Part shown: positions 1 through 5,850 of the stretch, piece by piece | How the letters are laid out: the number at the start of each line of letters is the position of its first letter | Numbering within the stretch: position 1 is the stretch's first letter | NCBI GenBank assembly: GCA_015066165.1 | Contig: SVOX01000077.1 | Span: 1-7,782 of the forward strand | Direction of reading: 5' to 3' | Source: Oscillospiraceae bacterium | Lineage (GTDB): Bacteria; Bacillota; Clostridia; Oscillospirales; Acutalibacteraceae | Length of the DNA: 7,782 nucleotides | The notes under the pieces: model-generated | Told to the model about the DNA's origin: nothing | Database searches by the model: none | Seen by the model: the letters and a program-made list of their open reading frames with translations, nothing else | Program-made: the position numbers and the translations under genes

Positions 1-86
1 TGTTTCTTTACTAAAGCATTGCTTTTTGACATATCAACGTTTTTTAAATTTACATTTTTGATATTTGCAATGTTTTTAATATTCAC
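1..86 (-). CDS. N-terminal fragment of an unidentified protein, cut by the left window edge
   Basis: A leftward reading frame opens with GTG at 84-86 and stays open for 28 codons to the window edge. An excellent ribosome binding site, AGGAGGTG at 94-101, lies 7 nt before the GTG, and this decides the start. An in-frame ATG at codon 19 has no comparable site. The visible peptide begins M-N-I-K-N-I-A-N-I-K-N-V and is rich in Asn, Lys, Ile and Val, with a repeated [IL]-K-N-[IV] pattern. It shows no signal peptide, membrane segment or motif I recognise, so no function is assigned. It is divergent from the AraC-family regulator at 626, a common arrangement for a regulator and its target, but the link is only an inference. 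The strong ribosome binding site makes a real gene likely even though little of it is visible. Confidence 0.7.
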   Translation of the reverse strand, partial: MNIKNIANIKNVNLKNVDMSKSNALVKK

Positions 87-93
87 AGCGCAA

Positions 94-101
94 CACCTCC
101 T
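94..101 (-). promoter_or_regulatory. Strong ribosome binding site of the left-edge gene
   Basis: On the minus strand the sequence reads AGGAGGTG, an eight-base match to the 16S rRNA 3' end, followed by 7 nt and a GTG codon. This is the best ribosome binding site in the window and the main evidence that the truncated frame at the left edge is a gene. Confidence 0.75.
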
Positions 102-124
102 GTTTCTTCATTTTCGGTGAAATC

Positions 125-140
125 ACAAGTAAATACTTGT
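125..140. promoter_or_regulatory. Perfect palindrome, candidate operator of the left-edge gene
   Basis: ACAAGTA and TACTTGT form perfect 7-bp arms around a 2-bp AA centre. The 2-nt gap is too short for an RNA hairpin loop without opening inner pairs, so a site for a dimeric DNA-binding protein is the simpler reading. The centre is about 46 bp upstream of the GTG start at 86. It is not a direct repeat of the kind AraC proteins usually bind, so another regulator could be involved. No binding protein can be named. Confidence 0.4.
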
Positions 141-204
141 TATTCGTTTTAACAGTCATTTTTTTACTATTTGCTATTGACCGCACATTAACACCGCCTA
201 TTAA

Positions 205-235
205 ATTATATAATGCATAATATCTCACCATACAA
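205..235 (-). promoter_or_regulatory. Possible leftward promoter for the left-edge gene
   Basis: On the minus strand a perfect TATAAT (205-210) is preceded by TTGTAT (230-235). The spacer is 19 bp, longer than the preferred 17, so the -35 assignment is weak. Transcription would begin near 198 and give a leader of about 110 nt containing the palindrome at 125-140. In DNA this AT-rich a TATAAT can arise by chance; it is listed because a divergent gene with a strong ribosome binding site needs a promoter here. Confidence 0.35.
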
Positions 236-286
236 TTACACATTATTATTTACTATAACATTATAAACCATTCGACAAAATAATGC

Positions 287-306
287 AATAGCAAATTGTT
301 GCTATT
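287..306. repeat. 8-bp inverted repeat AATAGCAA/TTGCTATT
   Basis: AATAGCAA (287-294) and TTGCTATT (299-306) are perfect inverted arms around ATTG. The same octamer TTGCTATT occurs again at 171-178. The element could be a dyad operator or form a small hairpin; there is no T-run fitting a terminator. It overlaps the first unit of the 21-bp tandem repeat that starts at 293. Confidence 0.4.
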
Positions 307-329
307 TTATAGAAAATTGTTGCGTTTTT
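293..329. repeat. Two direct repeats with a 21-bp period, candidate activator site
   Basis: AAATTGTTGC occurs at 293-302 and again at 314-323. With the following TTTT (305-308 and 326-329), 14 of 16 positions agree between the copies. A 21-bp period is two helical turns, the geometry of tandem half-sites bound by AraC-family dimers. The pair lies about 95-130 bp upstream of the candidate leftward start near 198 and about 275 bp upstream of the regulator's own start, so it would fit activation of the divergent gene. The assignment to the regulator encoded at 626 is inference. Confidence 0.4.
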
Positions 330-410
330 TATTTAAAAGGTTAAAAAATTTTCAAACATAGTTGTAATAATTATTGAATATTAAGCATTTTAACGAAGAA
401 ATATTTAATA

Positions 411-497
411 TTTTTTACATTTTTTGTCATAAAAAGCGGGTTTTTTTGCAAATTTGCGCCATTTTTATCGGTTTTTTTGGCATTTTTTAAAAATTTT
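411..497. other. Phased A/T-tracts, probable intrinsically curved DNA
   Basis: Runs of 5-7 T or A begin at 411, 420, 431, 441, 462, 472 and 483, with AAATTT at 450-455 filling the gap. From the first tract centre to the centre of the 483 tract is about 72 bp in seven steps, close to one tract per helical turn. DNA with A-tracts in this phase is known to bend. The segment ends about 70 bp before the -35 of the regulator promoter, where curvature could influence polymerase or nucleoid-protein binding. It also includes a 10-bp palindrome, GCAAATTTGC, at 448-457. Confidence 0.5.
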
Positions 498-569
498 CGT
501 TGTACAGTTTATACAATTCATTTATTTTTTGTGCATTATGCTTGTTAAACCATACAAAATATAAAACAC

Positions 570-598
570 TTGCTAAACAACCTTAATTGTGATATTCT
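570..598 (+). promoter_or_regulatory. Promoter of the AraC-family regulator gene
   Basis: A -35-like TTGCTA (570-575) and a -10-like TATTCT (593-598) are separated by exactly 17 bp. The -10 carries the extended TGn motif (TGA at 590-592). Each hexamer matches four of six consensus bases. Transcription would start near 605, giving a leader of about 20 nt that just accommodates the GGAGAA ribosome binding site at 615-620. One copy of a direct repeat, CTTGCTAAAC (569-578), covers the -35, which would suit autorepression. Confidence 0.6.
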
Positions 599-625
599 AT
601 ATTTAACTTTTAACGGAGAAGATTT

Positions 626-1465
626 ATGAATACTTCAAATTTACCTAACTTTTATATTCATTCGGTTTCGTTTGCGCAGAATGAACATCTTAACTTGCTT
701 CAATTAGGCAGAGATTTAAGTTCCCCCGGATTTTCATATCCGCAATACCACAATACTTATTCCATTTACTTTATAAAATCGGGCAAAGGCACAGTTGAAA
801 CTATGGGTAAAAAGTATATCCTAACCAAAAACGATGCTTTTATAATCCGCCCAAATGAACTGACAATTCAAACAGCCGATTCAAAAGAACCTTGGGAACT
901 TTATTTTTTCACCTTTAACGGAAGTGTCGCAGCCGAAGTTTTAAACAGAACTGTTTTTAAATACGGCGCTGTTTCTACAACATTAAAAGAAAACCGTTTG
1001 CATAAAGATATTTTAGATGCAACACTCTATTTAAACAACAATTCACACAGTATCCTTGCAACATTTGAATATCTTTTCAAATTTATTTCATATTTTGACA
1101 TATACAAAACTATACCCGAACTGCAAAAAGAACAAACCGAGCAAAAATACGTTAGTGAAATAAAGAAATATATTCAAACCAACTACCTTAACGAAATTAA
1201 AATTTCAGATATTGCAAACCAACTTAATATTAACCGCTCCCATCTTTATAGAATTTTCAAAAAAGAGATTGGTGTTGGGGTTGAAGATTACGTTGCAAAC
1301 ATACGTATAACCCACGCAAAATCGCTTTTATGTGATTCGTTATTACCCGTTACACAAATTTCGGCACTTGTTGGTTACAAAACCTATACCGCATTTTTTA
1401 AAAAATTCAAAAACCTAACCGGTATTACACCTTTGGAATACCGCAAAACACATAATAAAAAATGA
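626..1465 (+). CDS. AraC-family transcriptional regulator with N-terminal cupin-type sensor domain
   Basis: This 279-residue protein has the usual size and two-domain layout of AraC/XylS regulators. Residues about 35-100 resemble the AraC-type cupin that binds a small ligand, with pattern H-N-T-Y-S-I-Y-F-I followed by K-G-T-V and a later D-A-F-I-I-R-P-N-E. The C-terminal domain (about 175-279) has two helix-turn-helix units: one at about 191-213 (KISDIANQLNINRSHLYRIF) and a second at about 242-262, ending in the family signature F-K-K-F-K-N-L-T-G-I-T-P-L-E-Y-R. It is a cytoplasmic DNA-binding protein, and AraC proteins with this layout often control sugar or carbon-source genes. The ligand cannot be read from sequence. 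The start is fixed by GGAGAA at 615-620 and a good promoter just upstream. It is divergent from the truncated gene at the left edge, which is the most likely target by position. Confidence 0.93.
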   Translation: MNTSNLPNFYIHSVSFAQNEHLNLLQLGRDLSSPGFSYPQYHNTYSIYFIKSGKGTVETMGKKYILTKNDAFIIRPNELTIQTADSKEPWELYFFTFNGSVAAEVLNRTVFKYGAVSTTLKENRLHKDILDATLYLNNNSHSILATFEYLFKFISYFDIYKTIPELQKEQTEQKYVSEIKKYIQTNYLNEIKISDIANQLNINRSHLYRIFKKEIGVGVEDYVANIRITHAKSLLCDSLLPVTQISALVGYKTYTAFFKKFKNLTGITPLEYRKTHNKK

Positions 1466-1490
1466 CGCTTTCAAAAGCGTCATTTTTTTA
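1457..1490. terminator. Bidirectional intrinsic terminator shared by the regulator and dehydrogenase genes
   Basis: AATGACGCTTT (1461-1471) and AAAGCGTCATT (1474-1484) are perfect 11-bp complementary arms. In RNA the central bases would open to leave a GC-containing stem with a small loop. On the plus strand the stem runs into seven T (1483-1489). On the minus strand it runs into six T (complement of 1457-1462). It therefore suits both converging transcripts. The regulator's TGA stop (1463-1465) lies within the left arm, and the dehydrogenase's TAA (complement of 1488-1490) lies in the plus-strand T-run. Confidence 0.9.
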
Positions 1491-2591
1491 ATTTTGGGTT
1501 ATATTTTTATATAACTCGTAAAGTGCATTTCTATCAAGTTTTAACGGATGGCTTTTAAGCCGTGAAACGTTTACTGCATTCGTTAATATTTCCAATTCCT
1601 CTTTGGTGGCTTTAGGACCCGAAATTTCCAATTCTTTTAAAAGATTTTTATAAATAAAACTTCCCTCTTTTGCGTTCTTTCCGCCAAGTGCTTTTGCTAT
1701 ATCATCAAAAACATTTAAAAGATACTCCGCTCCACGTGAATCGGCACATTTTTCTATATTATTTATCATATATTCCCACACGTAATCAAGTCCTATTCCA
1801 ACCGAATGACCGTGCGGAATACCGTACAAAGTGGTAAGTTTATAACTCATAGCATGTGGCGCTGTGGTAGAAGTTATATTAATTGCTTTTCCGGCATAAT
1901 TAGAGCCGAGCATTATCTCTTTGGTAGCCGCTTCGTTGCAGTCGAAAATATAACCTTTGTAGTTTTTTATTATCTTTTCAACCGCTGTTTTTGCGTAACT
2001 TTTGCTTTGGTCGTTTGAATGAACCGACCACCAAGATTCTATTGCCTGACAAAGTGCATCCAAAAGGGTGCATTTCTTTTGATACTCCGGCAAAGAATAT
2101 AATAACGTTTCATCTAAAAACGCATATTCAGGCACTAAATATTCAGGGGCTATTGACTGTTTTTCACCCTTATAATAAAAAACGGAAAATTTTGTAGATT
2201 CGCTACCCGTACCCGCTGTTGTCGGAACGGCTAAAAGCGGTATTTTTGTGTCAAATAACTCTTGCTCAAAATAAAGTTTTCCCTTTTGCATTTTTGAAAA
2301 AAGTTTAATACATTTAGCAACATCTATGGCACTGCCGCCGCCAACAGCGACAATTGCATCGCATTCTTGGGCGTTAAATAAGTCAACACCCTCGCAAATT
2401 TCTTCGTATTTAGGGTTGGCAGTGAAATTTTTGAACATTACAAAAGGTGTTTTAATGTTTTCAAAATACTCGGTAATAGCAGTGGTATGAAAAGGCATTT
2501 TACCAACAAGCATAAACTTTTTTACGCCTAATTCTTTTAAAATATCACCTATTTTACAGTAACACTTTTCACCTTCAAATATTTTTTGCAT
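1488..2591 (-). CDS. Iron-containing alcohol dehydrogenase, phosphonoacetaldehyde-reductase-like
   Basis: This 367-residue protein is a complete group III (Fe-ADH) dehydrogenase, an NAD(P)H-dependent aldehyde/alcohol oxidoreductase. The nucleotide-binding segment has VGGGSAIDVAK (about 83-93) and AVPTTAGTGSE (121-131). Aligned by eye to FucO-type enzymes, the metal ligands fall at Asp178, Gln182, His246 and His260; the second is usually His. From memory, the segments L-D-A-L-C-Q-A-I-E-S-W-W-S (177-189) and H-A-M-S-Y-K-L ... G-I-P-H-G-H (246-262) resemble enzymes annotated as phosphonoacetaldehyde reductase (PhpC-like), which make 2-hydroxyethylphosphonate. No other phosphonate gene is in the window, so the substrate stays uncertain; a generic aldehyde is the alternative. 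GGAGGAG lies just before the ATG, and the gene starts 17 bp after mutS2 ends, so it is probably the last gene of that operon. Confidence 0.88.
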   Translation of the reverse strand: MQKIFEGEKCYCKIGDILKELGVKKFMLVGKMPFHTTAITEYFENIKTPFVMFKNFTANPKYEEICEGVDLFNAQECDAIVAVGGGSAIDVAKCIKLFSKMQKGKLYFEQELFDTKIPLLAVPTTAGTGSESTKFSVFYYKGEKQSIAPEYLVPEYAFLDETLLYSLPEYQKKCTLLDALCQAIESWWSVHSNDQSKSYAKTAVEKIIKNYKGYIFDCNEAATKEIMLGSNYAGKAINITSTTAPHAMSYKLTTLYGIPHGHSVGIGLDYVWEYMINNIEKCADSRGAEYLLNVFDDIAKALGGKNAKEGSFIYKNLLKELEISGPKATKEELEILTNAVNVSRLKSHPLKLDRNALYELYKNITQN

Positions 2592-2608
2592 TATAACTCC
2601 TCCAAACC

Positions 2609-4996
2609 TTAATTTTTAAGGGTTGCTATTGTAACACCGGTTTCACCCTCGCCAAAAGTTCCAAGCCGAAAACTTTCAATGCTTTTATGGTGGCGAAGAT
2701 GTGCACCTATATTTTTCCTGAGTACACCCGTACCTTTACCGTGGATAATTCTTATGGTTTCAAGCCCCGATAAAATTGCATTATCTATATAATTATCGAG
2801 TTCCATAATTGCTTCGTCACTTGCCTGTCCCCTAAGGTCAATTTCGCCCGAAATAACACGGTCTTTTCGAGAAGTGATACCCGAAACTTTGCGGGTTTTC
2901 TTAACTTCGCTCGACTGCGCAAATTTAGATTTAAGACGAAGATTTTCAAAACTGGCCCACATTTTAATCGAACCCGACATAACGTACGCTTGATTTTTTT
3001 CGGGTTTTACGTCAATAACGGTAGCATCACGGTTTATATCGGCAATAAGCACTATATCCCCTTTTGAAAGTTGGGTTACGGCTTCCCCGGTTGGCTTTCG
3101 GCTAATAACAGGATTTGCCTCATCTTCAAGGGATTTTAGCGAAGATTTATACATATCTCTTGCTTTTTGAGCCATATCCTTTGAGTTTTGGGCATTCATT
3201 TGCTTTTTCATTTCTTCAAGTTCGTTTAAAAGAAGTGAAGACTTATATCTTGCATTTTCTATAATAGTGTTTGCTTTTTGGCGAGTTTGTTCCATAAGTT
3301 TATCGGTTTTAACCTGCAACTCATGTTCACGCATATCACTCTTTCGTTTACTTTCAGCCATTTCGGCACGAAGTTTACTCGCTTCCCTACGTTCGTTTTC
3401 GGCTTCTTTTCGTGCCTTTTCCAAAGATGCTACAACACGTTCAAAACGCAAATCTTCTTCTTTAACCTGTTGTTTTGCAATATCAATTATTTCACTACCA
3501 AGCCCCAATTTACCCGAAATTGCAAAAGCGTTAGATCGTCCCGGCATACCCGTTATTAGACGGTAGGTGGGTTTTAGGGTAGCAACGTCAAACTCACAAG
3601 ATGCATTTTCAACCCCTTGGGTGTCAATGGCGTAAGACTTAAGTTCAGGGTAATGGGTGGTTGCAACCGTTTTACTGCCGTATGAGCGAAGTCGCATTAA
3701 AATTGCTTTGGCAAGAGCGGAGCCTTCAATTGGGTCGGTACCGGCGCAAAGTTCATCAAAAAGCACAAGAGAATCGTCATCTGCCGAATCTAAAATCGAA
3801 ATAATATTAACCATATGAGAAGAAAATGTTGAAAGCGACTGTTCAATGCTTTGTTCATCGCCTATATCGGCAAATACCTTACTGTAAACCGCAACTTGAC
3901 TGCCGTCATCACAAGGTATCATAAGTCCGCACATTGTCATAAGTGTCAAAAGCCCAACAGTTTTAAGTGTTACCGTTTTACCGCCTGTATTAGGACCTGT
4001 AATAACCAATGTAGAATATTCTTTTCCAAGTTCAACAGTGATTGGAACCACACTTTTTTGAGGAATTAACGGGTGTCTGGCATTTTTAAGATAAGTTATC
4101 CCCTTTGTGTTAATTTGGGGCACAATTGCTTTCATTTTATAGGCAAGTTTTGCTTTTGCAAAAATAAAATTAATCACAACCAATGCATTATATGAAGAAA
4201 TTATTCCATCGCTGAAATTACCCGCTTCACTTGAAAGTTCAGCCAAAATTCGTTCTATTTCTTCACGTTCCCGAAGTTTTAAAACCCTAATTTCATTATT
4301 GGTTTCAACTACTGTCATCGGTTCAATAAAAAGGGTTGAACCGCTTGAAGAAGTATCGTGTAAAATACCGTTAATTTGACCCTTGTGCTCGGCTTTAAGG
4401 GGTACTACATATCGTCCGTCACGTTGGGTTATAATTGCTTCTTGTAAGTATTTTGCACTTGGACCTTTTATGATTTTTTCAAGATTTTCACGGAGTTTTG
4501 CGGTTTTTCCGCTAATCTTTCTTCTTATGTCGTATAGTTCGGGCGAAGCATTATCGTTAAGTTCTTCCTCGTTCTTAATGGCAAAATTGATTTTATCTTC
4601 CAAATATTTATTTGGCACCAACGATAAAAAATAATCTTCAAGCGAAGTATTTTCCATACTCAAGCAGTTATTTCGCCACTCTTTAACCGTTCTAATAACT
4701 TTTAAGGTATCAGCAATGTCTATAAGTTCACGAATAGACAAAACCGCCGAAGATTCGGCTCTGCGTAAAGAGTTGGCAACATTTTTAGCCCCCGCAAACG
4801 TGGGAGCAGTATATTTTGCCATAAAGATATATGCATCTTCCGTATTTTTAAGTTTTTGAGCCACTTCTTTGAAATCGGTCTCAGGAAAAACCGACAAAGC
4901 CATCTCGGAAGCATCTTCCAAAGTGGCTTCACGGGACAACAGTTCTAAAATTTTATCAAGTTCTAATGTTTTTAAACTCTTTTTAAGCCCCTTCAT
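2609..4996 (-). CDS. mutS2: MutS2: ATPase/endonuclease of the MutS family with C-terminal Smr domain
   Basis: This 795-residue protein is a full-length MutS2. MutS2 lacks the mismatch-recognition domain of MutS; in studied species it suppresses recombination, and in Bacillus it rescues collided ribosomes. The clamp/lever region covers about 1-300 and includes R-D-G-R-Y-V-V-P-L (192-200). The ABC-type ATPase has Walker A GPNTGGKT (334-341), a signature region STFSSHM (389-395), Walker B LVLFDE (410-415) and a THYPELK switch (447-453). A charged coiled coil follows (about 515-605), then a KOW-like beta domain (about 640-690), and finally an Smr domain (about 717-795) with DLRG (720-723) and HGKGTG (752-757). 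All key ATPase and Smr motifs are present. Translation starts at the ATG after AAGGAG, which overlaps the recO stop region, so the two genes are probably translationally coupled. Confidence 0.97.
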   Translation of the reverse strand: MKGLKKSLKTLELDKILELLSREATLEDASEMALSVFPETDFKEVAQKLKNTEDAYIFMAKYTAPTFAGAKNVANSLRRAESSAVLSIRELIDIADTLKVIRTVKEWRNNCLSMENTSLEDYFLSLVPNKYLEDKINFAIKNEEELNDNASPELYDIRRKISGKTAKLRENLEKIIKGPSAKYLQEAIITQRDGRYVVPLKAEHKGQINGILHDTSSSGSTLFIEPMTVVETNNEIRVLKLREREEIERILAELSSEAGNFSDGIISSYNALVVINFIFAKAKLAYKMKAIVPQINTKGITYLKNARHPLIPQKSVVPITVELGKEYSTLVITGPNTGGKTVTLKTVGLLTLMTMCGLMIPCDDGSQVAVYSKVFADIGDEQSIEQSLSTFSSHMVNIISILDSADDDSLVLFDELCAGTDPIEGSALAKAILMRLRSYGSKTVATTHYPELKSYAIDTQGVENASCEFDVATLKPTYRLITGMPGRSNAFAISGKLGLGSEIIDIAKQQVKEEDLRFERVVASLEKARKEAENERREASKLRAEMAESKRKSDMREHELQVKTDKLMEQTRQKANTIIENARYKSSLLLNELEEMKKQMNAQNSKDMAQKARDMYKSSLKSLEDEANPVISRKPTGEAVTQLSKGDIVLIADINRDATVIDVKPEKNQAYVMSGSIKMWASFENLRLKSKFAQSSEVKKTRKVSGITSRKDRVISGEIDLRGQASDEAIMELDNYIDNAILSGLETIRIIHGKGTGVLRKNIGAHLRHHKSIESFRLGTFGEGETGVTIATLKN

Positions 4997-4998
4997 TT

Positions 4999-5754
4999 CT
5001 ACTCCTTAATACTTTCGTAAAATTGTAACGTTGAAAACTTATGATCGGTTTGAACGGTTATGTATTCGCCTGTAATTTGTGAAAGAATATTTGCACTGTC
5101 ATCAGGTATTTCAAAAGAATATAAATTTTGAAATTTTGAATAAACTATGTGCCTCATAGCGCTTAATATTGTTCGGTTAATCGGTTTATAACCGCTATCC
5201 TTTTGACAGTCACCACAACGTAAATTACCGTCATTTACGTTGAAATACATTATATCATCTTCGAATTTACCGCAACCGTCACAAGCAACAAGGTCGGGCG
5301 AGTATCCCGAAATCACCGCAACTCGAAGTTCGGTTATTGCCTTGATAAGCGGCGGAAAACGCTTTTCTTTTGTAAGAAAATGAAGCGAATTTAAAATAAG
5401 GCGCAAAAATTCCTCGTTTGGTGTTCCGCTAACGGCAAATTCATTTGCCAATTCACAAAAATACTGTGAAAGGGCTAATATTTCAATGTCACTTCCCGCA
5501 CCAAAAAATACGCTTATAGGCGTTGCTTCATAAATTCGTAGCGAGTCCTTTTTACGCTTTATTGTAAAACTTGAATATGTAAGCAGCGAGGTAGCGCTCG
5601 CCTTTTTGGATTTAATGTTGTTAGCCCCGCTTGCAAACGCTTTAATAATACCAAAATCTTTGCTGAAAAGAGTGACTAAACGGTCACTCTCCCCTATTTT
5701 CATTTCCTTTATCACAAGTGCTTTTGTGGTAAAGCGGTTGTCCTGTTCGGTCAC
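4999..5754 (-). CDS. recO: DNA repair protein RecO
   Basis: RecO loads RecA onto single-stranded DNA with RecR and anneals SSB-coated strands in the RecF pathway. The product, 251 residues from the chosen start, has an N-terminal OB-fold (K-A-L-V-I-K-E-M-K-I-G-E-S-D-R-L-V-T-L-F-S). A helical domain follows with a four-cysteine zinc site, C-D-G-C (158-161) and C-G-D-C (180-183). Length fits the family. I chose the GTG at 5754 because AAGGGCGGTGA sits 5 nt before it and because RecO proteins normally begin only a few residues before the first OB strand. The in-frame ATG at 5778 would add eight residues but has only A/T sequence in front. The start lies inside the small upstream gene. The TAG stop is 2 bp from the mutS2 start. 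Confidence 0.93.
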   Translation of the reverse strand: MTEQDNRFTTKALVIKEMKIGESDRLVTLFSKDFGIIKAFASGANNIKSKKASATSLLTYSSFTIKRKKDSLRIYEATPISVFFGAGSDIEILALSQYFCELANEFAVSGTPNEEFLRLILNSLHFLTKEKRFPPLIKAITELRVAVISGYSPDLVACDGCGKFEDDIMYFNVNDGNLRCGDCQKDSGYKPINRTILSAMRHIVYSKFQNLYSFEIPDDSANILSQITGEYITVQTDHKFSTLQFYESIKE

Positions 5755-5848
5755 TGTTTTCACCGCCCTTTTTTGCATTTAAAAAATATAAATAATCGGT
5801 CACTTTTCCGCTTTGTTGAAAGCGTGACCAAGCCATTTCTTGTTGCAT
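5684..5848 (-). CDS. YqzL-like small protein between era and recO
   Basis: A 54-codon frame starts at ATG 5846-5848 and ends with TGA at 5684-5686. The core (residues 5-24) reads M-A-W-S-R-F-Q-Q-S-G-K-V-T-D-Y-L-Y-F-L-N. This resembles the short YqzL family, which has the pattern W-x-x-F-x-x-[ST]-G-x-[IV]-x-x-Y-L and is typically encoded between era and recO in Firmicutes. The function of that family is unknown to me. The rest, about residues 30-54, is hydrophilic and encoded in the stretch that overlaps the recO start in another frame. The ribosome binding site is GGGTGAT, only 3 nt from the ATG and buried in a hairpin (5851-5878). Conserved position and the W/F/G/Y pattern make it a real gene in my judgement; the exact family assignment is from memory of the motif. 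Confidence 0.75.
   Translation of the reverse strand: MQQEMAWSRFQQSGKVTDYLYFLNAKKGGENSDRTGQPLYHKSTCDKGNENRGE
5744..5776 (-). promoter_or_regulatory. recO ribosome binding site embedded in the YqzL-like gene
   Basis: On the minus strand AAGGGCGGTGA resembles the anti-16S consensus AAGGAGGTGA. It is followed by AAACA and a GTG codon at 5752-5754. This favours the GTG as the recO start over the ATG at 5776-5778, which precedes the site. The motif lies within codons of the YqzL-like gene, so ribosomes translating that gene would pass over it, which could couple the two. Confidence 0.55.
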
Positions 5849-5850
5849 TT

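Larger units (their letters stand above)
87..569. other. AT-rich divergent intergenic region
   Basis: No convincing coding frame or structural RNA was recognised in this stretch. Stops are dense on both strands, and it is visibly more AT-rich than the flanking genes. What it does contain is regulatory-looking: the palindrome at 125-140, a candidate leftward promoter at 205-235, inverted and tandem repeats at 287-329, phased A/T-tracts at 411-497, a short dyad (TTGTA at 500-504 and TACAA at 512-516), and the first copy of a CTTG[TC]TAAAC repeat at 541-550. Confidence 0.6.

Noticed and set aside
87..200. Riboswitch or structured leader upstream of the left-edge gene
   Set aside because: The roughly 110-nt presumed leader is AT-rich with only one short dyad and no conserved riboswitch core that I can recognise.
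240..560. Replication origin or phage attachment site in the AT-rich region
   Set aside because: No DnaA-box cluster, integrase, or tRNA end was found. AT-richness and repeats are explained as well by promoter control of divergent genes.
1980..2060. Gln182 taken as a sign of an inactive dehydrogenase
   Set aside because: The other ligands, the GGGS motif and the full length are intact, and the flanking sequence resembles a subfamily in which I recall Gln at this place. Inactivation is not supported.
1806..2197. Plus-strand open frames inside the dehydrogenase gene
   Set aside because: They are opposite-strand shadows of a well-supported enzyme gene, with no ribosome binding sites or recognisable motifs.
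3267..3566. Two plus-strand frames of over 90 codons opposite the coiled-coil part of mutS2
   Set aside because: The Ser/Phe/Leu-rich translations mirror the Lys/Glu/Arg-rich coiled coil read backwards; no independent evidence of coding.
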